64,000 bases of DNA from Fluviirhizobium alvei (GCF_030551875.1 NZ_JAUOZU010000003.1:62001-126000), one strand, 5' to 3'. Positions 9,565 to 18,218 are shown, counted from the stretch's first letter. Translations and numbers: made by a program. The notes: generated from the sequence alone by a model not told the origin.

Positions 9565-9566
9565 CG

Positions 9567-10496
9567 TCAGCCTGCCGCCGCCAGTTCCGCCTTGACATCG
9601 GACAGCGCCTTGCGGCCCTCCGAGCCGGTGATACGGCTGATATCGTCCTGGTATTTTAGAAGCGTCCCGATCGTGTCGGCAATGGTTTCCGGGTCGAGGG
9701 CCACCCGGTCGAGTTCGGTCAGTGCCGTGGCCCAGTCGATCGTCTCGGCGATGCCGGGATTCTTGAAAAGGTCGAGCGTCCTCAGTTTCTGGACGTAGGA
9801 CACGACTTCGCGCGCCAGCCTGTCATTGCAACCGGGAACCTTGCGATGGATGATATCGAGTTCGACGCCGGCGCTTGGATAATCCACCCAATGGTAGAGG
9901 CAGCGGCGTTTCAGTGCATCATGCACTTCACGGGTGCGGTTGGTGGTGATGATGACGATCGGCGGCTCGGAGGCACGGATCGTCCCCATTTCCGGGATCG
10001 TCACCTGATAGTCCGACAGGATTTCGAGCAGAAAGGCTTCAAATGCCTCATCCGTGCGGTCGAGTTCGTCGATCAGGAAGACGGGGGCTCCGTTGGCGGA
10101 GGGCGACAGCGCCTGCAGCACCGGCCTGCGGATCAGATGCCGCTCGGAAAAGAGATCGCCTTCGAGGCGTCCGCGGTCAGTCACACCCTCGGCTTCCGAC
10201 AGCCGGATGTCGAGCATCTGGGCCGGGTAGTTCCACTCATAGACGGCCGAGGAAATGTCGAGCCCTTCGTAGCATTGCAGCCGGATCAGGTCGCGGCCAA
10301 GCGCTTTCGAAAGCACCTTGGCTATCTCGGTCTTGCCGACACCCGCATCGCCTTCGAGAAAAAGTGGCCGCTTGAGCTTCAGCGCCAGAAACAGAACCGT
10401 CGCCAGCGAGCGGCCAGCGAGATAGTCATGCGCTTCCAGCATCGCGATCGTTTCCTCGATCGAGGCCGGCAACGCAGAGGTCGGCTTGTCAGTCAT
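9567..10496 (-). CDS. MoxR family AAA+ ATPase, CoxD-like
   Basis: A 309-aa AAA+ ATPase. Walker A is LEGDAGVGKTEIAK at about residues 47-60, Walker B is VFLIDELDRTDEAFEAFLLE at about 136-155, and sensor residues follow in IVIITTNRTREVHDALKRR. MoxR ATPases act as chaperones for metal-cofactor insertion, usually with a VWA partner encoded next door, as here. It is the first gene of a four-gene minus-strand cluster with two XdhC halves, close to the coxD-coxE-coxI logic of molybdenum hydroxylase maturation. Confidence 0.92.
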   Translation of the reverse strand: MTDKPTSALPASIEETIAMLEAHDYLAGRSLATVLFLALKLKRPLFLEGDAGVGKTEIAKVLSKALGRDLIRLQCYEGLDISSAVYEWNYPAQMLDIRLSEAEGVTDRGRLEGDLFSERHLIRRPVLQALSPSANGAPVFLIDELDRTDEAFEAFLLEILSDYQVTIPEMGTIRASEPPIVIITTNRTREVHDALKRRCLYHWVDYPSAGVELDIIHRKVPGCNDRLAREVVSYVQKLRTLDLFKNPGIAETIDWATALTELDRVALDPETIADTIGTLLKYQDDISRITGSEGRKALSDVKAELAAAG

Positions 10497-10540
10497 GATC
10501 TCTCCCTTGGCAGCCAGACAAAGCTGCCCCCGGCGAGATC

Positions 10541-11035
10541 CTACAGCGTCCGGTAGGAACGGTCCATATAGACGAGTGCCGGATCTGGTCCGCCAAGTCG
10601 CAAAGCTGCGACTTCGCCGATCATGATCGTATGGGAAGCGTGCGGGACGAGCTTGACGATGCGGCAGTCATGGGTGGCAATGGCATCAACAAGCGCCGGC
10701 GCGCCGGTCACCAGCTGGTCCCAGTTGCCCTTGGCGAACCGCTCGTCCATCGTCAGATTCTCAAGGCCCGAGAAAGCATGGCTCAGCGGCTGGTGCTGGG
10801 CAGCCAGCGAATTGAGCGCAAAGATGCCGCTGTCGAAGAAGATCTTATTCTTCTCGTTATTATGGTTGAGGCAGACCAGCACAGTTGGAGGGCTGTCGGA
10901 GACAGAGCAGGCTGCGGTTACGGCAACGCCGCGACGAACCCCGTCGAGCATGGTCGTCACCAGTTGCACATGGCCCGCGTAACGCGCCATGGCATCGCGA
11001 TAGAGTTTGCTGTCGGCCACGGATATATCCGTCAT
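10541..11035 (-). CDS. Flavin reductase family protein
   Basis: A 164-aa FMN-binding reductase like RutF/HpaC, which supplies reduced flavin to two-component monooxygenases. Diagnostic stretches are GHVQLVTTMLDGVRRGVAVTAACSVSDSPPTVLVCLN, FALNSLAAQHQPLSHAFSG and SHTIMIGEVAAL. I chose ATG 11035 (MTDISV), after GAAGAGAAAT; an in-frame ATG 15 bases upstream is possible and longer frames run into the divergent gene. No monooxygenase gene is adjacent, so its partner is unknown. Confidence 0.88.
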   Translation of the reverse strand: MTDISVADSKLYRDAMARYAGHVQLVTTMLDGVRRGVAVTAACSVSDSPPTVLVCLNHNNEKNKIFFDSGIFALNSLAAQHQPLSHAFSGLENLTMDERFAKGNWDQLVTGAPALVDAIATHDCRIVKLVPHASHTIMIGEVAALRLGGPDPALVYMDRSYRTL

Positions 11036-11144
11036 ATTTCTCTTCAACATGATTGGCTGTATATAGGACAAGGATTGACAAAGTCGAAACCCGACTCGCA
11101 TCCTCGCGCTCTTTTTATCGATATCTGTATCCGGCTGGACCGAT

Positions 11145-12248
11145 TTGACCCGAACAAGCTTTCTCAGGGCCCGAGCCCAGATCACAGCCGGCGCCTTCCT
11201 CGCCGCCCTTCTCCTTGCCGGCCCGGTTGCCGCTGCCGATCAGCAGATCATTGCCGTCGTCGCGCCGGCTGACGGCAACTTCGCCATTCTCGGCAACCAG
11301 ATCCGCGACGGCGCCCGGCTCGCCGCCGGCAAAGATGTTGCCCTGGTTGAGATCGCGGAAACTTGCGAACCGGGCTCAGGTCCGGCGATTGCCGAAAAGA
11401 TCGTCGAAGCCGGAGCCCGCGCTGCCATCGGCTTCCTCTGCACCGAATCGCTCGAAGGCACCCTGCCACGGCTGGCGGAGGCAAAAATCCCCGCCCTCAC
11501 CCTGTCGGTGCGTTCTCCGGTGCTGATGGCGGAAGCCTTGAAGAACGGCTGGCCACTTTTCCGGCTCGCCCCGCGACCGGAACAGGAAATGGCGCTGATC
11601 GAGGACACGATACTCAAGCTCTGGAAAGACAAGCCGTTTGCCCTCATCGATGATGGCTCGATCCTCAGCCGCGAGACGGTCGAAACCCTGCGCGAAAGCC
11701 TTGAGGCGAAGGGGATGAAACCAATGTTCATCGACACCTATCGCGCGGCACAGGAAACCCAGATGCCGCTCGTCCGGCGTCTGGCAAAGGCCGGCGTCAC
11801 CCATGTCTTCGTTGCCGGCGATCGCAATGACATGGCCATCATCACCCGCGATGCGGCCTCTGCCCAACTCGGAATGCACTTCCTCGGCGGCGATGCCGTC
11901 AATGGCGCCGATCAGCCGGTTCCGCTCACGTCGGGCACGCTTGCGGTCACGCTACCGGGGGCAGAAACGATCGCATCGGCCCAGCCGCTTGTGCTTGCGC
12001 TCGCAAAGGAGGGACGCGTTGCCGAAGGTTATGTCGTTCCCGCTCATGCCGCGATCCGCCTTCTCATCGATGCGATCGAGATTGCCGATGGCAGCGGTGC
12101 GCCCCTCGCCGATGCCATGGTCGGCACCCCGTTCGACACGGTCCTCGGCAGCATCATGTTCGGCAAGGATCATGCACTCGCCTCCAACCCTTTCCAGCTT
12201 CTGGAATGGGATGGCAAAGCCTTCGTATCGCCAAAGGTCAGCAACTGA
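11145..12248 (+). CDS. ABC transporter substrate-binding protein (branched-chain amino acid type)
   Basis: A 367-aa periplasmic binding protein with a signal peptide (ITAGAFLAALLLAGPVAAADQ, likely cut after AAA). The fold is type I (Peripla_BP_6-like): IIAVVAPADGNFAILGNQIRDGARLAAG at the start, then AAIGFLCTESLEGTLPRLAEAKIPALT and a long second lobe. Members bind amino acids, amides or urea. No permease or ATPase genes are nearby, so it is an orphan binding protein or serves a transporter encoded elsewhere. The start is TTG 11145, with no strong ribosome binding site; it is the least certain part of this call. Confidence 0.82.
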   Translation: MTRTSFLRARAQITAGAFLAALLLAGPVAAADQQIIAVVAPADGNFAILGNQIRDGARLAAGKDVALVEIAETCEPGSGPAIAEKIVEAGARAAIGFLCTESLEGTLPRLAEAKIPALTLSVRSPVLMAEALKNGWPLFRLAPRPEQEMALIEDTILKLWKDKPFALIDDGSILSRETVETLRESLEAKGMKPMFIDTYRAAQETQMPLVRRLAKAGVTHVFVAGDRNDMAIITRDAASAQLGMHFLGGDAVNGADQPVPLTSGTLAVTLPGAETIASAQPLVLALAKEGRVAEGYVVPAHAAIRLLIDAIEIADGSGAPLADAMVGTPFDTVLGSIMFGKDHALASNPFQLLEWDGKAFVSPKVSN

Positions 12249-12344
12249 TTTCGCTTTCGCAGCAGGCGCTTGCCGACGTTACCGGAATCGATTTGGCATC
12301 TTCGCCGCATTCCTGAATCATTTTCTCAACAAAGGCGCCCAAGT

Positions 12345-13343
12345 ATGAAGACCGGACCACGCAACCTGATCACCGATGTCGCGGGTCTGAGCGTCGGCAA
12401 TGCCGAAGATCCGCACCTGAAATCGGGGGTGACCGTCATCCTTTGCGACCGGCCCGCCACCGCTGCCGTCCATGTCATGGGCGGTGCACCGGGTACGCGC
12501 GAAACCGACCTGCTCGAACCGCACAACAGCGTGCAGGAAATCGATGCGGTGGTACTGTCAGGCGGCTCCGCTTTTGGCCTCGATGCGGCTTCAGGCGTCC
12601 AGGCAGCACTGCGCGAACAGAGGCGCGGCTTTGCCGTCGGTCCCGCACTGGTGCCGATCGTGCCGGCAGCGATCCTTTTCGATCTCTTGAATGGCGGCAA
12701 CAAGGATTGGGGCCTTTACCCGCCCTATCGCGAACTCGGCTATGCCGCGACACGGGCCGCAGCGGCAACCTTCGCGACCGGCAGCCATGGCGCCGGTACC
12801 GGTGCGCTGACCGCCGGTCTCAAGGGTGGCCTCGGTTCCGCCTCGACTGTGCTGGAAAACGGCATCACCATCGGCGCGCTGGCCGCCGTCAATGCGCTCG
12901 GCAGCGCCACCTGGCCGGGCACCCACCACTTTCGTGCCGCCGGCTTCGAGATCGGCGATGAATTCGGCGGCCTCGGCTTTCCCGCAAGCGTTCCGGCAGA
13001 GGCCGATGCCATCCGCACCAAGCTCGATCTCGGCCAGCCGGCAGACGGCAACACCACGATTGCCGTTATCGCGACCGACGCAATCCTGACCAAGGCGGAA
13101 GCAAAGCGGCTGGCGATTGCAGCCCATGACGGCTTTGCGCATGCGCTCTGGCCTTCGCATACGCCAATGGATGGCGATCTCATCTTTGCGCTTGCTACCG
13201 GCCGGTCCGGTCGGACCATCAGTGCCGAGGAATTCATCGCGCTTTCCGCTGCCGCCTGTTCGACGATGGCCCGCGCCATCGCCAGAGGCGTCCATGATGC
13301 GACTCCCGCGCTCGGCGACCTCTTGCCCTGCTGGCGGACTTGA
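12345..13343 (+). CDS. P1 family (S58, DmpA/NylC-like) peptidase
   Basis: A 332-aa N-terminal-nucleophile hydrolase. The precursor of this family cuts itself and the new N-terminal residue becomes the nucleophile. Here the site reads DGNTTIAVIATDA with Asn236-Thr237, the same Asn|Thr form as nylon oligomer hydrolase NylC, not the Gly|Ser form of DmpA. Other family stretches are ITDVAGLSVGNAED at the N terminus, GAPGTRETDLLEP and VVLSGGSAFGLDAASGV. The likely activity is an aminopeptidase or amidase in the cytoplasm; the substrate is unknown. ATG 12345 is used; a longer frame has no supporting site. Confidence 0.9.
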   Translation: MKTGPRNLITDVAGLSVGNAEDPHLKSGVTVILCDRPATAAVHVMGGAPGTRETDLLEPHNSVQEIDAVVLSGGSAFGLDAASGVQAALREQRRGFAVGPALVPIVPAAILFDLLNGGNKDWGLYPPYRELGYAATRAAAATFATGSHGAGTGALTAGLKGGLGSASTVLENGITIGALAAVNALGSATWPGTHHFRAAGFEIGDEFGGLGFPASVPAEADAIRTKLDLGQPADGNTTIAVIATDAILTKAEAKRLAIAAHDGFAHALWPSHTPMDGDLIFALATGRSGRTISAEEFIALSAAACSTMARAIARGVHDATPALGDLLPCWRT

Positions 13344-13416
13344 CCTTACACCGGACGTGAGGCTGGCGCAGGCAAGATGTGCCAGACATGTTCAAGATAT
13401 TGACCGAGGATGTTCC

Positions 13417-13887
13417 ATGCGCCGTCTGCTCTTTGCCCTCGCCCTCCTGCCGGCCCCGGCATTCGCCGATCCGGTCGGCAAGTTCACCGTCCACGGCAGC
13501 AATCTCGACGGCAGCAATGCCTATGAAGGAACCGTGTCGGTGAAGCGCACCGGCGCGACCTATTCGGTGACCTGGAATGTGGAAGGAACAAGGTTCACCG
13601 GAACCGCCGTCGGTGCAAAGACCGATACATCCGCTTTGGGAGCTGCGTCCGAACATGACAGCGTCCTGTCGGTCATCTATCGGGCCGGCAAGGATGTCGG
13701 CACTGCCCTCTTTTTCGAAGTGCGGCCTGGCGAATGGCGCGGCATATGGGCCTATGAGGGAACTTCGGTCGCTGCGTTGGAAAACTGGCAGTCCGAAGAG
13801 GACAAGACATCGACAAAGGCGCTCACCCGACCGAAGGGACAGGACCAGATCGCCCCGGCGCCGGGTCCGGATGCTCCGTCACCGTAA
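13417..13887 (+). CDS. Small secreted protein, paralogue of the 14960 gene
   Basis: A 156-aa protein of unknown function with a clear signal peptide (MRRLLFALALLPAPAFADP, cut after AFA). The mature part begins PVGKFTVHGSNLDGSNAYEGTVSVKRTG and contains TYSVTWNVEGTRFTGTAVGAK and GEWRGIWAYEG, a beta-rich pattern shared with the protein at 14960-15364. The shared block is ADPxGxxxVxGxN...YxGTVxVxRTGxTYxVxW. The C-terminal 35 residues are Pro/Lys-rich and absent from the paralogue. GAGGA stands six bases before the start. It lies just upstream of the catalase-like gene and is likely periplasmic. Confidence 0.85.
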   Translation: MRRLLFALALLPAPAFADPVGKFTVHGSNLDGSNAYEGTVSVKRTGATYSVTWNVEGTRFTGTAVGAKTDTSALGAASEHDSVLSVIYRAGKDVGTALFFEVRPGEWRGIWAYEGTSVAALENWQSEEDKTSTKALTRPKGQDQIAPAPGPDAPSP

Positions 13888-13980
13888 AAATGACGGCGGC
13901 TTCGACCATCTGCCTTGAGTGACCCTTATCGGGCCCGCAAAAGCGATGTATTGCTAGGGCAGAACATCTGGAGGGGATCA

Positions 13981-14928
13981 ATGGCAATACCATCGACAGA
14001 ATGGAAAGAGCAGATCTCGGTCAACGAGGCGGAGCGCTTCCAGCGCCAGGGCAAAGCGATCCGTGCCGCTCATGCGCTCAAGAATGCCCGTTACGGCAAG
14101 GGGCGGTTCCTGCATCGCAAACCGGTCGTGACAGCCGAGGCACGGCTCGATATCGCGCACGACCTTCCCGAGCATGCGCGCCACGGCGTATTTGCATCGC
14201 CTGGTCCGAAGAGAGCCCTCGTCCGGCTGTCGAATGGCGCTTTCGACATTCAGGCCAATACCCGCCCCGATATTCGCGGATTTGCCCTGCGCATTCTTGA
14301 TGTCGAAGGGGAAGCCGCACTCGGAGGCATCGCCGATCATCAGGATTTTCTCCTGATCAATCACGACAGTTTCGCATCGAAGGACAGCAACGAATTCGTG
14401 GAATTCGCCACATTGGCCGCCCACGGACAGGCAAGCGCCATCTGGACCCTGTTTCTCAACCATGGTCTGGCAGCCACCATCAGCCGGCTGAAGACACTCG
14501 CGGCAGTGATCGGCAAACCCTTTGCTGGATTTGCAGCCGAGCGCTTCAACACGGTCCTGCCGCACCGTATCGGCCCCTATGCCGCCAAACTGCTTCTAGT
14601 TCCGACATCGCCGTCGGCCATGACATCGAAGGATCCGGGCGCTGATATCGAGGCCAAATTGAAGGCCGGACCGATCGAATATCGTCTCTGTCTGCAATTC
14701 TATACCGATGAAAGCGCAACACCGCTCGAAGACCACCGCAAGGTCTGGGATGAAGGCATGACGCCCCTCATTGAGGTTGGCCGCCTGACGCTCCTCAAGG
14801 CCGGACCCGACCTCGAGAGCCTGAAATTCGATCCCTGGGGTGGGCTCGAAGACCACCGTCCGCTTGGAGAAATCATGCGGGCGCGGAAATCAGCCTATTA
14901 CATTAGCCAAAAAGCCCGGCTCGGCTGA
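13981..14928 (+). CDS. Catalase-like heme protein (y4iL type)
   Basis: A 315-aa protein of the catalase superfamily, shorter than true monofunctional catalases. The distal His motif is GRFLHRKPVVTAEARL, followed by RPDIRGFALRILDVEG and QDFLLINHDSF, which supplies the distal Asn. Near the C terminus FDPWGGLEDHRPLGEIMRARKSAYY contains an R-x-x-x-Y proximal heme-ligand pattern (RKSAY). These features suit a heme peroxidase or lipid-hydroperoxide enzyme rather than a classic catalase. No signal peptide was seen. ATG 13981 has GGAGGGG four bases upstream. It is flanked on both sides by genes for paralogous secreted proteins. Confidence 0.87.
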   Translation: MAIPSTEWKEQISVNEAERFQRQGKAIRAAHALKNARYGKGRFLHRKPVVTAEARLDIAHDLPEHARHGVFASPGPKRALVRLSNGAFDIQANTRPDIRGFALRILDVEGEAALGGIADHQDFLLINHDSFASKDSNEFVEFATLAAHGQASAIWTLFLNHGLAATISRLKTLAAVIGKPFAGFAAERFNTVLPHRIGPYAAKLLLVPTSPSAMTSKDPGADIEAKLKAGPIEYRLCLQFYTDESATPLEDHRKVWDEGMTPLIEVGRLTLLKAGPDLESLKFDPWGGLEDHRPLGEIMRARKSAYYISQKARLG

Positions 14929-14959
14929 ACGAGCCCAACGATCCCTGGGAGGATAAACC

Positions 14960-15364
14960 ATGCGCAGAAAACGCTCTCTTGCGATGCTCGCCTTCACCCT
15001 TTTGCCCGGCTTGGCTCTGGCCGATCCGTCGGGAACCTACAATGTCCGCGGCCTCAACCCCGACGATGGCAAGGAATATACCGGCACGGTCGAAGTTTCC
15101 CGCACCGGCGAGACCTATACCGTTGTCTGGGAGATCGCCGGTACCAAATTCGTGGGCACCGGGCTCGGGGCAAAATTCAACGGCGACCGTTTCGAAATGG
15201 GGCCTGCGAGCCCAGATGACACCGCCATTTCGGTCGGCTATATCTCCAGCAATTCCTTCGGCATGGCGATGTATTTCCAGCAGGAGGATGGCAGCTGGCA
15301 GGGTGTGTGGACCTATGGCGGCTCGAAGAAGGCGGCGCCGGAAAACTGGACCCCCGCCGATTGA
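14960..15364 (+). CDS. Small secreted protein, paralogue of the 13417 gene
   Basis: A 134-aa protein with a signal peptide (MRRKRSLAMLAFTLLPGLALADP). The mature part aligns along its whole length with the 13417-13887 product: DPSGTYNVRGLNPDDGKEYTGTVEVSRTGETYTVVWEIAGTKF, then GTGLGAK, DDTAISVGY, GSWQGVWTYGG and a final ENW. Conserved Trp, Gly and Tyr residues suggest a small beta-barrel or sandwich. Function unknown. A GGGAGGAT site precedes the start. The stop overlaps a TTG that could start the next gene, so the two may be co-transcribed. Confidence 0.87.
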   Translation: MRRKRSLAMLAFTLLPGLALADPSGTYNVRGLNPDDGKEYTGTVEVSRTGETYTVVWEIAGTKFVGTGLGAKFNGDRFEMGPASPDDTAISVGYISSNSFGMAMYFQQEDGSWQGVWTYGGSKKAAPENWTPAD

Positions 15365-15378
15365 CGAAAGGAAAGGCA

Positions 15379-15834
15379 TTGGCCGTATTCGAAATCTGGG
15401 TGGATGCCGATGCCTGCCCCGTCAAACCGGAAATCCTGAAAGTCGCCGAGCGCCACGGCGTGCGGGTGACATTCGTGGCCAATTCCGGCCTCAGGCCATC
15501 GCGCGATCCGATGGTCCGCAACGTCATTGTCTCGAGCGGGTTTGACGCCGCCGACAACCATATCGCCGAAGAAGTGCGCGAAAACGATGTCGTGATCACC
15601 GCCGATGTGCCGCTCGCCGGCCGCTGCGTCGCCAAGGGTGCGCATGTCACCGGTCCGACAGGTCGGGTGTTCGACAAGACCAACATCGGCATGGCGACTG
15701 CCATGCGCGATCTCGGCGCGCACCTGCGCGAAACCGGCGAGAGCAAGGGCTACAATGCCGCCTTCAGCCCGCGTGATCGCTCGGCCTTTCTCGAAACGCT
15801 CGACCGGCTGTGTCGACGGGCAAAATCCGCCTGA
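15379..15834 (+). CDS. YaiI/YqxD family (DUF188) protein
   Basis: A 151-aa protein of the UPF0178/YaiI family. Diagnostic motifs are IWVDADACPVKPEILKVAERH at the N terminus, DPMVRNVIVSSGFDAADNHIAE and the Asp-rich DVVITADVPLAGRCVAKGA, followed by GRVFDKTNIG. The Asp residues resemble PIN-like nuclease active sites, but no activity is established for this family as far as I know. The start chosen is TTG 15379, which follows AAGGAAAGG at normal spacing and gives the usual family length; TTG 15361 would overlap the upstream stop. Confidence 0.88.
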   Translation: MAVFEIWVDADACPVKPEILKVAERHGVRVTFVANSGLRPSRDPMVRNVIVSSGFDAADNHIAEEVRENDVVITADVPLAGRCVAKGAHVTGPTGRVFDKTNIGMATAMRDLGAHLRETGESKGYNAAFSPRDRSAFLETLDRLCRRAKSA

Positions 15835-15882
15835 AGGCCGTCGGGAACGGTACCAACAACGGATGAGGAACAGGGCTAGGTC

Positions 15883-16260
15883 ATGCAGAACATTCTTCTC
15901 GTCGCGCTTGGCGGTGCAATCGGTTCGGTTGCCCGCCATCTGACCGGAACGCTCACGTTGCGCCTGTTCGGTCCCGGCTTTCCCTGGGCGACGCTTGCGG
16001 TCAATGTGGTTGGGTCCTTTGCGATCGGCTTTCTTATCGAACTGATCGCGCGCCGTCTGAACGCCTCGATGGAACTCAGGCTCTTCATTGTCACAGGCAT
16101 CCTGGGCGGTTTCACCACCTTCTCCTCCTTCTCGCTCGATATCGCGAGCCTCTATGAACGTGGCGATCTCATGCTTGCCTTCGCTTATCTGGCCGCCACC
16201 ATCATCATCGGGCTTGGTGCCGTCTTCGCAGGGCTGGCATTGGGCCGCGCTTTGCTCTAA
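15883..16260 (+). CDS. crcB: Fluoride ion channel CrcB (Fluc)
   Basis: A 125-aa membrane protein with four hydrophobic segments. It shows GGAIGSVARHL, WATLAVNVVGSFAIGFL and the signature GGFTTFSSFSLD, whose Thr and Phe residues line the fluoride pore. Fluc channels work as antiparallel dimers and export fluoride. Only 48 bases separate it from the upstream gene, too little for a fluoride riboswitch. Confidence 0.95.
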   Translation: MQNILLVALGGAIGSVARHLTGTLTLRLFGPGFPWATLAVNVVGSFAIGFLIELIARRLNASMELRLFIVTGILGGFTTFSSFSLDIASLYERGDLMLAFAYLAATIIIGLGAVFAGLALGRALL

Positions 16261-16285
16261 AGCCTGCGCAAAAGGAAAGAGAACG

Positions 16286-17278
16286 ATGGCAGGCGTAGAT
16301 CACAAGCAGGTAGAGACCGAAGAGGCGGGCATGCGGCTCGACCGCTGGTTCAAGGTTCATTATCCGGGCCTCGGCTTCGGCGCCCTGCAGAAACTGCTGC
16401 GCTCGGGCCAGATCCGCGTCGATGGCGGCCGCGCCAAATCCGATACCCGCGTCCAGCCCGGCCAGATGGTGCGCATTCCCCCGCTCGGCGTCGACGAGAA
16501 AGCCTCGAAGAAGCCCCTGTCCGGCAAGGAACTGTCCCATTCCTCCGATCACGAACTCTTGTCGCGCATGGTGCTTTACGAAGACAAGAAGGTCATCGTG
16601 CTCAACAAGCCGCATGGCCTGCCGGTTCAGGGCGGCTCCGGCGTCGTGCGCAACATCGACAAGATGCTGGAAGCCTGGACGAGCCCGAAGGGCGAGAAGC
16701 CGCGGCTTTGCCATCGTCTCGACCGCGACACGACCGGCGTATTGGTCATTGCCCGCACCCGCGGCGCCGCCCAGGCCCTGACCGGCGCTTTCCGCGAACG
16801 CGACACCAAGAAAACCTACTGGGCACTCGTCAAGGGCGTACCGCGTCCGGCCGAAGGCAAGATCTCGACCTGGCTCGTCAAGGAACAGACCCCGGACGGC
16901 GACCGCATGCGTGTGGCCAAACATGGCGAAGATGGTGCCGATCACGCCGTCTCCTATTTCCGCGTCATCGAACAGGCCGCCCAGCGCCTCGCCTGGCTGG
17001 AAATGGAGCCCTATACCGGCCGCACCCACCAGCTGCGCGTCCATGCCGCCCATATCGGCCATCCGATCATCGGCGATCCGAAATATTTCGAGGCCGAACA
17101 GGGCTGGGATTTCCCCGGCGGCATGCAGAACAAGCTGCACCTGCACGCCCGCCACATCGATGTGCCGCATCCGGATGGTGGCCGGCTCAGGGTCACGGCT
17201 CCCCTTCCTCCGCATATGGTGCAGACATGGAACCTGCTCGGATTTGAGGAAGGAAGCGGCGGAGATTTCGAGGAATGA
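16286..17278 (+). CDS. rluC: RluA/RluC family 23S rRNA pseudouridine synthase
   Basis: A 330-aa RNA-modifying enzyme. An N-terminal S4 RNA-binding domain (AGMRLDRWFKVHYPGLGFGALQKLLRSGQIRVDG, about residues 13-47) precedes the pseudouridine synthase domain with the catalytic motif HRLDRDTTGVLV, whose Asp is residue 146. GRTHQLRVHAAHIGHPIIGD follows near the C terminus. RluC modifies three uridines in 23S rRNA; RluC is the likeliest member but RluD or RluA-like specificity cannot be excluded. ATG 16286 follows AAAGGAAAGAG. A longer frame overlaps crcB and is rejected. The stop overlaps the next start (ATGA). Confidence 0.92.
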   Translation: MAGVDHKQVETEEAGMRLDRWFKVHYPGLGFGALQKLLRSGQIRVDGGRAKSDTRVQPGQMVRIPPLGVDEKASKKPLSGKELSHSSDHELLSRMVLYEDKKVIVLNKPHGLPVQGGSGVVRNIDKMLEAWTSPKGEKPRLCHRLDRDTTGVLVIARTRGAAQALTGAFRERDTKKTYWALVKGVPRPAEGKISTWLVKEQTPDGDRMRVAKHGEDGADHAVSYFRVIEQAAQRLAWLEMEPYTGRTHQLRVHAAHIGHPIIGDPKYFEAEQGWDFPGGMQNKLHLHARHIDVPHPDGGRLRVTAPLPPHMVQTWNLLGFEEGSGGDFEE

Positions 17279-17496
17279 TGATGACCTTTCTGGACTTGAT
17301 CCTGCCGCCCTTGCTTTGCGTCTTCCTGGTCTATCTCCTGGTCGTACTCTACCGAATGTTTCGCAGCCCCTCGCGCGACATGATGACAATCGGCAGGGAA
17401 AACACGGATGTCATTCGAGAGAACAACGAACTTCTCCGAGAGCTGATCGCGATAAACAAGGCTCTGCTCGAAAAGCAGGATGGACCAAAATCGTGA
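17275..17496 (+). CDS. Small membrane protein with coiled coil
   Basis: A 73-aa protein of unknown function. One N-terminal hydrophobic segment (about residues 4-27) is followed by MFRSPSRDMMTIGREN and a heptad-like helix (ENNELLRELIAINKALLEKQD). It is translationally coupled on both sides: its ATG overlaps the rluC stop and its stop overlaps the GTG start of the HAD gene. Such coupling argues that the ORF is real. It may be a membrane-anchored small helper, but nothing links it to rRNA modification. Confidence 0.75.
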   Translation: MMMTFLDLILPPLLCVFLVYLLVVLYRMFRSPSRDMMTIGRENTDVIRENNELLRELIAINKALLEKQDGPKS

Positions 17497-18146
17497 AACT
17501 CGTCCTCTTCGATTGCGATGGCACTCTAGTCGATTCGGGCGGCCTCATTCACGAGGTCATGGCACGGACCTTCGTCCATTTCGGCTATGAGCGGCCCGCC
17601 TATGCCTCGACCAAATCGATCATCGGCCTGACGCTCGACACCGCGATTGCCCGCATGCTCTGCCGCGAGACAATTAGCGATGAAATCAACGCCATGGTGC
17701 TGCATTACAAGGAAATCTATGGTCCGGTGCGCGCCGAGCCCGGTTTCCAGGAACCGCTCTTTGCCGGCATTGGCGAGATGATGGCAACGCTTTCTAGCCG
17801 CGAGGATCTGCTGATCGGCGCCGTTACCGGCAAGTCGCGCAAGGGGCTGAAGCTGATCTCGGAAACCCACGGCTTCGAAAAGACCTTCTTCGTGTCGCGC
17901 ACGGCCGATGATTGCCCGTCGAAGCCGCATCCGGCCATGGTGCTCGAATGCTGCGCCGATGCCGGCATCGATCCGGCCGACACGCTGGTGATCGGCGATG
18001 CGATCTATGACATGATGATGGCGAAATCGGCCGGTGCCCGCTCGCTCGGTGTATCCTGGGGCTATGGCGCGCCGCAGGATCTTCTGGCCGCCGGAGCCTT
18101 TGCGGTGGTCGACCGGGCCGAGGAAATCCTCGCCCATATCGATTGA
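17493..18146 (+). CDS. HAD-superfamily hydrolase, phosphoglycolate-phosphatase-like
   Basis: A 217-aa phosphatase of HAD subfamily IA. Motif I is LVLFDCDGTLVDSGG at residues 3-17 with the nucleophile and general-acid Asp pair. Motif II is GAVTGKSRKG, and motif III/IV is DTLVIGDAIYDMMMAKSAGA with a conserved Lys (SKPHP) before it. Members dephosphorylate small phospho-metabolites such as phosphoglycolate. GTG 17493 overlaps the previous stop (GTGA). The order rluC - HAD - ATP12 chaperone is typical of rhizobia. Confidence 0.9.
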   Translation: MKLVLFDCDGTLVDSGGLIHEVMARTFVHFGYERPAYASTKSIIGLTLDTAIARMLCRETISDEINAMVLHYKEIYGPVRAEPGFQEPLFAGIGEMMATLSSREDLLIGAVTGKSRKGLKLISETHGFEKTFFVSRTADDCPSKPHPAMVLECCADAGIDPADTLVIGDAIYDMMMAKSAGARSLGVSWGYGAPQDLLAAGAFAVVDRAEEILAHID

Positions 18147-18218
18147 CGGCAAGAGACCGCAAGAAACGGCATAAACACATTCGGGGTGTAACGCCCCATC
18201 GGACGTTCGGAGTGCATC

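Noticed and set aside
15835-15882. Fluoride riboswitch before crcB
   Set aside because: The gap is only 48 bases and shows no fluoride aptamer core.
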